A stretch of 64,000 nucleotides of DNA, taken from Thalassia testudinum. Lineage: Eukaryota > Streptophyta > Magnoliopsida > Alismatales > Hydrocharitaceae. Within the stretch, counting starts at the first letter, position 1. Each line of letters opens with the position of its first letter. Both the position numbers and the translations under genes were made by a program. The notes under the pieces are model-generated. The model saw nothing but the letters and a program-made list of their open reading frames with translations. It had not been told where the DNA came from and made no database searches. Positions 43,893-54,420 of the stretch are shown here, in pieces. The stretch spans positions 153,438,501 to 153,502,500 of the forward strand of contig JAZHRO010000063.1 in NCBI GenBank assembly GCA_037157565.1. Reading direction: 5' to 3'.

Positions 43893-44981
43893 CCTGAGGC
43901 ATTTTGTTTATAGCATGCATATAAAAAAAAAAGAGAAAATGACAAAAAAAAAAGTTTTGTGCTTAACTGGCTAGATCTTGCATTCTTAAGCAAAACAGAA
44001 CTCTAAGGTAGACTAAATTAATTCTAGGGTCAAACTTTAGAAGCTAAATGAGCTGCTAGCTTTAGACCTTTAGGGTCCTTTGTGGACTTAAAAACTTAAG
44101 TAGGAGTTAAGTTGCGGACCATTCCTCAAGAGGTTGAGGAAGGGAAGTTAGGGTTTGAGTTAAAAGGTGGGGTAGTACCTGGAGTCTTATTCTACCTTTT
44201 GGTTTACGGGTCCTTGTAACCTAAGATCCAAATTTCACACACATGGTCTGGTAATTAACTTAATTTCTGCCTTTCTGAAAAGAGATTTGGTTCTCTTAGT
44301 TTTGACTTAGGAGAGGCTTGAAAACACATTTTGATTGGAAGAGTTCCCGCTGCAGGAGAGGTGGAGTATATACTCACCTTGAGGATGTGATGATAACATA
44401 TTACCTCCTCGGCGCTTGTCTCTTAGGATATCCATCCTACTAGGGGCATGTAAGCGCATTGTGCGGTTCAGGTACCATGGGCGGCCCTATCTCGAAGTGC
44501 CGATTGCCATAGGCCTGAATTCGCTTAAGAAATCCATGGGCGATACTATCTTGAAGTGTCGATTGCCAGGAGTTCTTGGGGTCGTTATGGGCGGTGCTAT
44601 CTCGAAGCATCGAAAGCCAGGCACCCTTCGTGGTATGGTAATGGGGACAATGAATCCGACACAGACCGTGTTGATAGCTGATCTAAGGTTAGACTTAGAA
44701 GAATCAAACAAACAATATATATATATATATATAAAATTTTCCTTTAACTTAAATAACTCAGACCAATGCATAGGCACGGATGCTTTAATCTCAGGGATCA
44801 ATAAACTTTAGGGTAGAGTCAGAAATCAGGGAAACTTGTGCCTGCAACTCATCTTTAGCTGACCTAGTTTGTAACTTAGCAACTACTTAGGAACCTTAGG
44901 TCTAGAGTCTGAACTTAATATGCTTCTGAAGGAAGACTAAGCGAGTTGACTAGTCTACTTGGAGTGCTAGGTTTTGCTTAA
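43893..44981 (+). other. 3' untranslated region of F with repeated motif
   Basis: Non-coding. Three copies of a motif CCATGGGCG...CTATCTCGAAG...CGATTGCCA begin at 44,475, 44,534 and ~44,585. The third reads CGAAAGCCAGG. I carries the same array and J a related one. An AT microsatellite lies at ~44,715. Confidence 0.75.
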
Positions 44982-45020
44982 TTTTGATAGGGACTAGCAA
45001 AAACTAGGCATGTGGGTATT
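44982..45020 (+). promoter_or_regulatory. polypurine tract and hairpin of F
   Basis: TTTTGATAG, loop GGA, CTAGCAAAA (44,982-45,002; one mismatch to the hairpin in G and I), then ACTAGGCATGTGGGTATT up to the 3' LTR at 45,021. Confidence 0.8.
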
Positions 45021-46783
45021 TGATTAGCCCATAGTTGTGGGTTATTTAAGTATTTAAGTGCCTAGACATTAGGTTAATTCTAACATTTATTTAGCATAAA
45101 TTGGGATGTAAATAGATTAATTCATATTTTTAATTTAATTACATAATCCATGCATTGCATTCATATTTTAAGTGCATTTAGAATTAGTTTAGAATGGCAT
45201 TCATCTAATTAGTTAACCAATTAGGTACATTATTTTCATTAACATAAAAGTTGAGGGTCTGTATATAAATAACCATAATATTTTAACATTATTTTCTTTA
45301 TTCTTCTTCTCGTAGGAACAGCTGCATTTCCTTCGGCTACCGCTCCAATGCCACCAGCTGCCGCAATGAAGCCTGCATTCAAGGACGAGCGGAGAATGTG
45401 GATCTGCTCCCGCCTCTCCGTTCAAATCTATGCAAGTGGCTACAAAAGGAGGAGGGAGGTAGCCGAGCTCGAGAGGCCTCCACCAACGACCCACCACTGT
45501 GCAGAGAGATCTTCTCTCTTCCACTCCACACCGCAGACCTCAACTGTGGTGACGAGTCTCCACCACCGTGGGCGTGTGGTGTGACAGGCCACACCACCAT
45601 CCGGAGCTCATCCGCATTACCGTGAGTACCTCGCCGTGCACCTTCCTCGCCGTCGTCATCAACAACCACCGTCGCTGTAATCACCTTCTCAGTCAGTTAA
45701 GACGTCCGGGAAATTTCCCGGACGTCTGAAGCCACACCCCACTCTAGCAGCAATCATCGCTCACGCCCACTCACCTTCCACCTGAACTGCAACCCTTGCC
45801 CGCTCACTCCACGCCGCCCGCACGCCCTCCAGCTGCATGCAAGGCGGGCACAGCCTCCACCGCACCCGCGCCTCCCGCACTTGCAGCGTCTCACTGCTCA
45901 CACCCGCACCACCACCCCCGTGCCTGCAGCCTTCATCCGTGCGCACCCACGCCTGCAGCAACCACGGTCACAGGCCGCAAGCGCACACCCATGCTTGTAG
46001 CCTCACCCGCGCTCACCACCAACATGCCGAGCTCGCACCCACGCCTCCAGCCAGCGCGCAGCAGCGCCTCCCGCCAGCAGTCCCTCGCTTGCACCGCCTC
46101 CTGCCAGCTGCGGCATTCCCCCGCTCCACGCCTTCCGCCTGCGCACGCCCCTACTGCGTCTCACTGCCACTTCTAGCGTGCGCTCGCCAGCACCGGCTGC
46201 AACGCTTCCGCCAATAGAGCACATACCCGCCTGCAGCGCACTCACTTCCTGCCAACAGCAGCTACAGCACCGGCTGCGTCCACCTTCGCCGGAGCTCCGT
46301 CCGGCTCGCTCCGGCCACCGCGCGACACACCGCGACCTCCGCTTTGAAGCCCTCGGTCCAAGGAACTTCCTCCGAGCTTCTTGCATCTGGCTGTCCACTC
46401 CTCGTCCCGCACGGCAAAGGGGAAAAAATACCCTATTTTGCTACAGTAAAATGGCTATTAATAATTACATTTTCTGCCATTGTCAATTTTTAATAATATT
46501 TTATTGATTCTGCATTGCGACAAATATCCTCTAGTTACTCAGAATTGCTATTTCAGCATTGTTTCTTGATTCAACCTTAATTTGAAGGCAATTTTGGCTT
46601 GATTCTTATCCAAACTAACTACGAACAAACGTTTTTAACTGGTGCGAATTTAAATACGTCATTGCCTCCCTGTGGATACGACCCGCTCTTCTGCGAGTGG
46701 TTATTTCTTTTTAAATATTGATTAGTCTATTTTTCCACCACATAAAACTACAAAGGACTTCAAAGCGAAAAATCGATTCATCA
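45021..46783 (+). repeat. 3' LTR of F
   Basis: 1,763 bp against 1,761 bp in the 5' LTR. TATA box TATATAAATA at 45,262. Perfect 28-nt palindrome at 45,700-45,727. Relative to the 5' LTR it carries an extra 21 bp near 45,330-45,355. Confidence 0.95.
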
Positions 46784-46788
46784 CGTGG

Positions 46789-48141
46789 CACCTTCTACAA
46801 GTCACAGAAGATGGACGGCCAAGATGGCGCCATGTGATACCATCTCGGCTGCCCAAATTGGCCCAGCTAATACATGAGGACTCGCCGTGCCTTCTCTCTC
46901 CTCAACCGTGCCATCACTTCACAGCCGTTGGATCAAGATCCGACGGCTGTGAGCGATGGAGTCGAAGTCATCTTCTCGACAATCCACCACGATAGCGCAT
47001 TGGTCGTGCATTTGTGGCTGAAGCAAAGGTCGCGGGTTCAAGCCCTGCGCACCGCAAAATCGATCGCGGATGCATGCGTGGCCAAATCAAGCCATTAGAT
47101 CAAAGATGAGTGGCGGCAAGAGCAGCCACGTGGCGCACCCAGAGTGCACGGATCACGCATGCGCTATCCGACGTGCGATCACACACGCGATCTGACGTGG
47201 GCACGCGAAGAGGCACTGGTGCTAACGACTTTAAGCCATCCGATCGCTTGACCGAACGACTGAGAGCATGCAGACCTGCGCCTGCGTTGAGGCATGAGGA
47301 GAAGAAGAGGCGTGGCATGCATAGCACCTACGCCCACGATCTAGGCTTTAGTGATGGTTTTATCCGTCACTAAAGACCCCTGATTTAATGTTTTAAAGTG
47401 TAATGACCTATTTGCCTCCTCCAATCTACACCAATATATAGCCCTACGACCCCCACACTTTCTTCATCCCTTCCTCTCTTCTCTTACCCCCTCCAAAGCT
47501 CTAAGAGATTGTCCCAAACCCAGGATGCTCCATTAGAGTTAAAATTATAATTTTTCCACCTTCTCACCCCCTTCGTGGAGCATTCCATGGTGGTCCTCTC
47601 ACCGTCATTCGGTATGCAGATCCTGCTACGACGTCGTCCTGCCCCATTCTCTGTCATCCTCTTTGTTCTCCTTCGTCCCGTATCTCACCACCTTCGTCCG
47701 GGTGCTCCGTCATTGCGGCTCGTCCTCCAAGCAGCTATCGAGGAGGATAACTTCTCTCTACCTTCTCTTTTACAGCTTTCTAGTGTAGATTTCCTACTTT
47801 CTAGTGTAGTGAGTAGTTGTAATTGTAATGAACATCAATTTATGGTAATGAAATCCATGTTCATTCTATCTCTATTTTCTCTTTATTTGTAATATTCTCT
47901 CTTTCTTCTAATATATATTCTTTAAGTAGATAGCTAGTTTAGATTCAATTCGACTAGCTAATCTGCTTCATGACAAATAAAATAAATGCCATTTTAAATT
48001 AAATGTCTGCCTCCCTGTGTTCGATCTGGAATTCTTTTGAGTTTCGGTAAATTTATCTGTTGATAGATTTCTTCACAAATCGCACTACAACGATGGGTTT
48101 TCCAAACTCAATCCCATTTGCATACGTTTTTTGATCCAACA
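46789..48141 (+). repeat. 5' LTR of H, second part
   Basis: It resumes after F's right duplication with CACCTTCTACAAG and ends GATCCAACA. TATA box TATATAG at 47,435. An imperfect inverted repeat at 47,346-47,375 matches that of G. A CTCCCTGTGTTCGATC block lies at ~48,010. Confidence 0.9.
46985..47055 (+). other. tRNA-like module in LTR of H
   Basis: A-box-like TAGCGCATTGGTCGTGC from 46,993 and B-box GGTTCAAGCCC from 47,035, 42 nt apart. T-stem GCGGG/CCTGC pairs over 5 bp around TTCAAGC. The stem bases differ from those in G, yet pairing is kept. It lies about 400 bp upstream of the LTR TATA box, in the sense orientation. Confidence 0.55.
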
Positions 48142-48144
48142 TTT

Positions 48145-48162
48145 TAGCACCATTGCCAGGGA
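48145..48162 (+). other. decayed primer binding site of H
   Basis: TAGCACCATTGCCAGGGA aligns with the site of G with four G-to-A or C-to-T type differences, in line with decay by deamination. Confidence 0.75.
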
Positions 48163-49366
48163 GGTGATGCTCTTTGATTTATCATGTTTTCTTGCCTTAC
48201 TTATCTTTTACCTCACTTCTCTCATTTCTTATTGTGATTGTAGGTACTCTCTCGAGACAGGCAAAATCGGTAGATTGGAGTGAAGTGCTGTTGAAGGGCC
48301 TGTAAGTTTACCTCCACCTCCCACCCACTAGTTTTCATTCCACCACGTAATAACACAAACACAAATCAACCTAGGTGTTTTTATAGTTTTCATTCCACCA
48401 TGTAATAACACAAACACAAATCAGCCTAGGTGTTTTTATAAACTCTAAGGGTAGTTTTGATTGTTTATTTGTCACCTCCACCCGCCTCACCCTCTGCATA
48501 TAAAGAAAAAAATTTTAAAAAAATCTCATAAAGGTACACAACCTCTTCTGATTTTCAAACTCAACCGGCAAACCGATCTTTGGAACCGGTACACACACCC
48601 AAACACATAATTAAGTAGAAATCAGATTAGGTAACCACTTGTGTGCCTAACTAAGTGGTGCATCAAGCCATTTGTTTGAGTTGTTTGGGCCGCACCATTT
48701 CAACTAAAATCAACTCATCAAGTAGTTGCCAAATAGGTTCAACTTCTAGGGATTTACCAAGCACTCCACATTCTTTTAAAGCTTTAAAGGTACATCTTCA
48801 CCTGTGCTTTCAAAACCTGATGTGCCAACTGAACTTGATTGAATACAGCTTAAGTTGAATCCTAAAAGCTACTAAGCAAGATTTAAACCCTAAATTCACC
48901 GCATTAAAAAAATAATCTTGCTTGAAAATCATTAGTTGTGCACACACACATATCAATCAATCATTAAGGGCACAACCCAGGTAAAGGGCCCATCACATTC
49001 CAAAGCACATTCAAACCTAACCCTAATTAAAATAGAGTAGATGTTGGCCCTAAGGATTGGACTCGCTCTTCGGAGCCCAAATCGAGATTATTTTCGATTA
49101 GTCTATTTCTACCATTCAATCTGATGTCTAGCTAGGGGAGCAGAATCAAACGATTGCGGTTGGGGGTTACACTAGGAACTTGAGACGCAAGCCAAAGGAA
49201 GAGCCTTCTCCCCAGTCCCTTCCTCTAACTGGTTGGATTGACTGGAAAGAAGTAAATCAAATCGTTTATTAATCTCAAGATGGGTTTTATGAGTCTATAG
49301 GTCTTTAGGCTAGGGACATGTTTGTTTATTTGTATTGCAGGGCACCTTTCTTCCTCCCATTCTATC
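48163..49366 (+). other. leader of H with putative exon and intron
   Basis: Acceptor TGATTGTAG ends at 48,243. The 58-nt exon 48,244-48,301 (GTACTCTCTCGAGACAGG ... GTGCTGTTGAAGGGCCT) is followed by the strong donor GTAAGTTTA at 48,302. Acceptor TTTGTATTGCAG ends at 49,340, 26 bases before the ORF ATG, giving a ~1.04-kb intron. The block 49,123-49,215 is shared with A and G. Confidence 0.6.
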
Positions 49367-49936
49367 ATGGATCCTTCCACATCTTATTCGCACTTCCACT
49401 CTTACCCTCCTACCACTACTTATTCCCAAAATGATTATTATTCCAACCAGACTTATTCCCATCCATCTTCTAGTTGGGATCATCCTGATTGGGGATGCAG
49501 TTCCAGACCTCTGTGTTCAGGGTCTAACTCTGGACACCATGATCTTGATTCTTATCCTTCTTTGAGCTACATCGATTATAGATCACTGCCCACATTTGGA
49601 CAACCCAATATGATCTACAATCAAGAAGGATACACCGATCCTTACCCCTCCCCAGAATACACTACCTTTAGGTCATCATCACCTTATGAACAACTTGAAA
49701 TAACCTATTATCAGGGAGGGTAACAAGATCCTCAATTCATTGATTCCCCTGCACTGCACCCAAACCAGCCCAACCCTGAACCAAACCATTTGGTTCAGGT
49801 TAACTAGGTCCAAGAGAAGGTGTTGGCTAACTTGAGGAATATTATACAATCTTTAGAAGCTCAGCCAACACCTTGCACTGAAGAATTGAAGTCCTTGATT
49901 GAGATGATTGATGATCTGAACAAGTATTTGTTGTGA
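49367..49936 (+). pseudogene. H ORF1: homologue of G ORF1, two stops
   Basis: ATG at 49,367 opens MDPSTSYSHFHSYPP. The blocks match G ORF1: DHPDWG, GPLC/RPLC, YPSLSYIDYRSLP, IYNQEGYTDPYPSPEY, ITYYQ, ALHPN, NHLVQVN, EKVLANLRNIIQSLE and LIEMIDDLNKYLL. Stops at 49,721 (TAA) and ~49,805 (TAG for CAG) break it. The final TGA (49,934-49,936) consists of the first three bases of the 3' LTR. Length is 189 codons against 190 in G. Confidence 0.7.
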
Positions 49937-50379
49937 TGTAAACACATTTATATCACATAAACTATCTATTTATGCGTGTTCTTAGGCATAGAGTTGCATC
50001 ATACATTATAAATATTGCATAACATGCATCATCTTGCATTTAGGTTAAATTGTATAAAGTTTAGGTTAATTTTCTCTTTCTGTGGTTAGGTAACAGGGCG
50101 ATATTCAATCAGGGCCTCGAATCAAAGATCTAATCGTACGAATCTGATCAGGGCGATGATTAGAGTTCAACGACTCCAAGATCTCCCCTATCGGACTTCC
50201 ATAGCATCAGATATAATCCGAGGAAGGTCAGATATCAAGGGCTAAGATGGTGTCAATCCGTACTTCAGATGACAAAGCCGACCACACAGACGGGTTCAGA
50301 TTGATGATCGCAGCCCAACGATGCAAAAATCGATCCAATCTGACATTTGTGGCACCTTCTACAAGTCACAGAAGATGGA
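49934..50379 (+). repeat. 3' LTR of H, first part
   Basis: It begins TGATGTAAACACATT, with no polypurine tract before it. It matches the 5' LTR of H along its whole visible length and breaks off at GAAGATGGA, where I begins. That is only 27 bp further along the LTR than F's position in the 5' LTR. Confidence 0.85.
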
Positions 50380-52035
50380 TGACGAGTCGATTGTTCACTT
50401 TAAAGTCGTTTGTAGTTTTATGTGGTGGAAAAATCGACTAATCAATATTTAAAAAGAAATAACCACTCGCAGAAGAGCGGGTCGTATCAATAGGGAGACA
50501 ATGACGTATTTAAATTCGCACCGGTTAAAAACGTTTGTTCGTAGTTAGTTTCGACAAGAATCAAGCCAAAATTGCCTTCAGATTAAGGTTGAATCAAGAA
50601 ATCATGCAGAAATAGCAATTCTTAATAACTAGAGGATATTTGTTGCAATGCAGAATCAGTAAAATATCATTAAAACTTGACAATGGTAGAAAATGTAATT
50701 ATTAATGTCATTGTTACTGTAGCAAAATAGGGGATTTATTCCCCTTGGCCGTGCGCGACGAGGAGTGGATGGCCGGAGGTGGGAAGCTCGAAGGAAGTTC
50801 CTTGGACCGAGGGCATCGAAGCGATGGTGGCAGCGTGTCGCATGGTGGCCAGAGCCGGCCGGACGAGCTCTGACGGAGGTGGCTGCAAACGGTGCTGCAG
50901 CTGTTGTTGGTGGAAGCATTGCAGGAGGTAGCGCGTGCTGTTGGCGGAAGGCACTGTAGGTGGGTGCAGGTGGCGTGGATGCGCGGCCTGTTGTTGCGTG
51001 CGGTTGAGCGCTGCAGCTAGTGCTGCACGCTAGCGTGGGTGCGTAGGCGGGTGCGCGCGAAGGCTGGAGGGCGCAGGAGGACTACTGCAGGCGTGTGGGT
51101 GGCGTGGGTGTGCGCGACCTGGAGTGGATGCGGGAGTGAGCGGGTGAGGTTGCAGGCTTTGAACGCCTTGTGCGTGGCCTGGAGTGATGCGGGAGTGAGC
51201 GGGTGAGGTTGCAGGCTGTGCATGCGTTGGGTGCGGCTGGAGGACGTGCGGGTGGACGTGGAGTGAGCGGGCGAGGGCAGCGGTTCAGGTGCTGGCGGTG
51301 AAGTGGGCGAGGGTGGTTGCTGCTGGAGTGGGGGTGAGGGCTTCAGACGTCCGGGAAACTTCCCGGACGTCTTAACTGGCTGAGGGGTGATTGCAGCGAT
51401 GGTGGTTGTTGATGACGATGGCGAAGGAGGTGCACGGCGAGGTGCTCACGGTAATGCAGACGATCTCCGGATGGCGGTGTGGCCTATCACACCACACGCC
51501 TACGGTGGTGGAGGGTCGTCGCCGCGGTTGAGGCCGACGATGTGGAATGGAGGAGAGAAGCACTCTCTGCACAGTGGTGGGTCGGTGGTGGAGGCCTTCC
51601 CCCGCTCAGCAGCCTCTCTCCTCCTTTTGTAGCTGCCTGCACGAATTTGAATGGAGAGGCGGGAGCAGATCCACCTTCTCCGCTGATCCATGAATGTGCT
51701 TTAGTGCGGCAGGAGGCGTTGCAGCGGCAACCGAGCCGTTGTTGAGAAGAAGAAGAATAAAGGATATTATTAAAATATTATGGTTATTTATATACAAACC
51801 CTCAACTTTTATGTTAACTAAAACAATGTACCTAATTGGTTAACTAATTAAATGAATGCCATTCTAAGCTAATTCTAAATGCATTTAAAATATGAATGCA
51901 ATGCATGGATTATGTAATTAAATTAAAAATATGAATTAATCTATTTACATCCTAATTTATGCTAAATAAATGTTAGAATTAACTTAATGTCTACGCACTT
52001 AAATACTTAAATAGCCCACAACTATGGGCTAATCA
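50380..52035 (-). repeat. 3' LTR of I
   Basis: 1,656 bp; the inverted counterpart of F's LTR (starts TGACGAGTCGATTG, ends GGGCTAATCA on the plus strand). TATA box at 51,794-51,785 (minus). Near-perfect palindrome at 51,345-51,372. An internal near-duplicate segment (GAGTGAGCGGGTGAGGTTGC) occurs near 51,133 and 51,190. Confidence 0.9.
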
Positions 52036-52074
52036 AATACCCCCATGCCTAGTTTTTGCTAGTCCCTAGCAAAA
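52036..52074 (-). promoter_or_regulatory. polypurine tract and hairpin of I
   Basis: Minus strand ACTAGGCATGGGGGTATT abuts the LTR. It is preceded by the perfect hairpin TTTTGCTAG, GGA, CTAGCAAAA (52,074-52,054). Confidence 0.88.
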
Positions 52075-53257
52075 TTAAGCGAAACCTAGAACTCAAAGTA
52101 GACTAGTTAACTCACTTGGTCTCCCTTCAGAAGCATATTAAGTTCAGACTCTAGACCCAAGGTTCCTAAGTAGTTGCTAATTTACAGACTAGGTTGACTA
52201 AAGACGAGTTGCAGGCATAAGTTTCCCTGATTTCTGACTCTACCCTAAAGTTTATTAATCCCTGAGATTAAAGCATCAGTGTTTGTGCATTGGTCTGAGT
52301 TTTTTGAGTTAAAGGAAAAAGTTTTATATATATATATATTTTTGTTTGTTTGATTCTTCTAAGTCTAACCTCAGATCAGCTATCAACACGGTCTGTGTCG
52401 GATTCATTGTCCCCATTACCATACCTCGAAGGGTGCCTGGCTTTCGATGCTTCGAGAAAGCACCGCCCATAACGACCCCAAGAACTCCTGGCAATCGACA
52501 CTTTGAGATAGTATCGCCCATGGATTTCTTAAGCGAATTCAGGCCTATGGCAATCGGCACTTCGAGATAGGGCTGCCCATGGTACTTGAACCGCACAATG
52601 CGCTTACATGCCCCCAGTAGGATGGATATCCTAAGAGACAAGCGCCGAAGAGGTAATATGTTATCATCGCATCCTCAAGGTGAGTATATACTCCACCTCT
52701 CTTGCGGCGGGAACTCTTCCAATCAAAATGTGTTTTCAAGCCTCTCCTAAGTCAAAACTAAGAGAACCAAATCTCTTTTCAGAAAGGCAGAAATTAAGTT
52801 AATTACCAGACCATGTGTGTGAAATTTGGATGCTTGGGTTACAAGGACCCATAAACCAAAAGGTAGAATAAGACTCCAGGTACTACCCCACCTTTTAACT
52901 CAAACCCTAGCTTCCCTTCCTCAACCTCTTGAGGAATGGTTCGCAACTTAACTCCTACTTAAGTTTTTAAGTCCACAAAGTACCCTAAGGGTCTAAAGCT
53001 AGTAGCTCATTTAGCTTCTAAAGTTTGACCCTAGAATTAATTTAGTCTACCCTAGAGTTCTGATTTGCTGAAGAATGCAGGAGTTAGCCAGTTAAGCTCA
53101 AAACTTTTTTTTTTTGTCATTTTCTTTTTTCTTTTTATATGCATGCTATAAATAAAATGCCTCAGGTCCTCTCCCCCATGCCTAGTTCAAACAATGTCCT
53201 CATTAAAAACAAAAATAGCTAAAGGAAGATATTACTTGAGGCGGAGAATGGCAGGAG
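52075..53257 (-). other. 3' untranslated region of I
   Basis: Carries the three-copy CGAAG...CGATTGCC motif (52,430-52,585), an AT microsatellite at ~52,325, and, 53 to 94 bp after the pol stop, the hairpin AATGAGGACATT with purine tract AGGCATGGGGGAGAGGA (minus, 53,204-53,167). Confidence 0.75.
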
Positions 53258-54420
53258 CTAAGGCTCCTCAAGAGTGACTTCGTCAACCAGTTGGCCATCC
53301 AAAGTTATGTACGGTTTTAACCATTGACTGTTGACGATAAAGGGAGTTGCTGAAGAGGAAGGATTTTTGATCTCCACAGCTCCATGCGGAAATACTTTGG
53401 TGATTATGTAAGGCCCATCCCAACGAGATTTTAACTTCCCAGGAAAAATCTTAAGTCTGGAATTGAAAAGCCAGACTTGTTGGTTGGGCTCAAAGGTCTT
53501 TCGAAGAATAAACTTATCATGCAAGACCTTAGTTCTTTCTTTATAAGCTTGAGAGGTTTCATAAGCATCATTCCTTAGCTCCTCAAGTTCACTTAATTCT
53601 AGAAGTCATGCCTTACTTGCCCTCTCTAAATCCATGTTAACACTTCGAATAGCCCAAAGTGCTTTATGTTCCAACTCAACAGGTAAATGGCACGCTTTTC
53701 CATACATAATCCGAAATGGAGAAGTACCCAAAGGGGTCTTATAGGCCATTCGATAAGCCCATAAAGCATCATCAAGCCTTTGGGACCATTTTTTCCTATC
53801 AGGTCTAATGGTCTTTTCCAAAATATTTTTTATCTCCCTATTTGATACTTCAACCTGGCCACTTGTCTGAGGATGGTAAGGGGAGCAACCTTGTGAGTCA
53901 CTCCCAAACTCTTGATTAACCGATTGAAGTGGTGGTTTCGGAAATGAGGTCCCCCATCACTTATAATAGTCTTAGGGCAGCCGAAACGGGATATGATATT
54001 GGCCTTCACAAATTTCAAAACCATAGAGTGGTCATTTGTGCACGTAGGAATGACCTCTATCCATTTAGAGACATAATCAACTGCCACCAAGATATATTCA
54101 AAACCATGGGACGATGGGAAGGGACCCATAAAGTCAATTCCCCACACATCAAAAATTTCAACAGATTGAATAGGATGTCGGGGCATTTCATTCTTCTTCC
54201 CAATCGTTCCAATCCGTTGACATCTAATACAGGCCTTAACAAAATTATGAGAATCCTTAAATAAGGAAGGCCACCAAAAATCGGACTGGAGAACCTTAAA
54301 AGCAGTTTTCTTAGCACCAAAGTATCCTCCACAATGAAGTTCATGGCAAAAACTCAGCACACTTTGTTGTTCCTCTTCAGGCACACAACGTCTTAATACT
54401 TGGTCTTGTCCAATTCTAAA
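53258..54420 (-). pseudogene. integrase of I
   Basis: HHCC motif [10 protein letters not shown] ... CIRCQRIG (~54,350-54,220), core D in GIDFMGPFP (~54,140) and D in IISDGG (~53,965). A one-base loss near 53,882 (GCTCCCC where F has GCTACCCC) shifts the frame before the catalytic Glu. The next segments are open at 53,821-53,606 and 53,524-53,258, ending LLEEP-like (TLEEP) at the stop. Confidence 0.88.

Larger units (their letters stand above)
27653..46783 (+). mobile_element. element F: full-length Athila-like gypsy retrotransposon, with G nested
   Basis: LTRs 27,653-29,413 and 45,021-46,783 begin TGATTA and end ATTCATCA. The flanking duplication is CGTGG (27,648-27,652 and 46,784-46,788). 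Primer site, leader, gag with zinc knuckle, DLG protease, reverse transcriptase, RNase H, integrase, a long 3' untranslated region and a polypurine tract are all present in order. G (7,758 bp) sits in gag. Without G the element is about 11.4 kb. Numerous stops and frameshifts make it inactive. In the first ~330 bp the two LTRs differ by about ten substitutions and one 21-bp indel. Confidence 0.95.
27234..50379 (+). mobile_element. element H: gag/pol-less LTR retrotransposon, split by F
   Basis: 5' LTR (27,234-27,652 plus 46,789-48,141), decayed primer site (48,145), leader, one ORF (49,367-49,936) and 3' LTR (from 49,934, cut by I at 50,379). The internal region is only ~1.8 kb and has no gag, protease, reverse transcriptase or integrase. 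The two LTR starts are collinear and roughly 90% alike by eye, and share details that G's LTR lacks. The right end is beyond the window, so the left candidate duplication GTACC (27,229-27,233) cannot be confirmed. Confidence 0.8.

Noticed and set aside
44705..44735. AT microsatellites (also 24,430 and 52,325)
   Set aside because: Ordinary simple repeats in LTR elements with no further structure.
46985..47055. Functional tRNA gene in the LTR of H
   Set aside because: A- and B-box are present, but the anticodon arm is irregular and no isoacceptor fits. I keep it only as a tRNA-like module.
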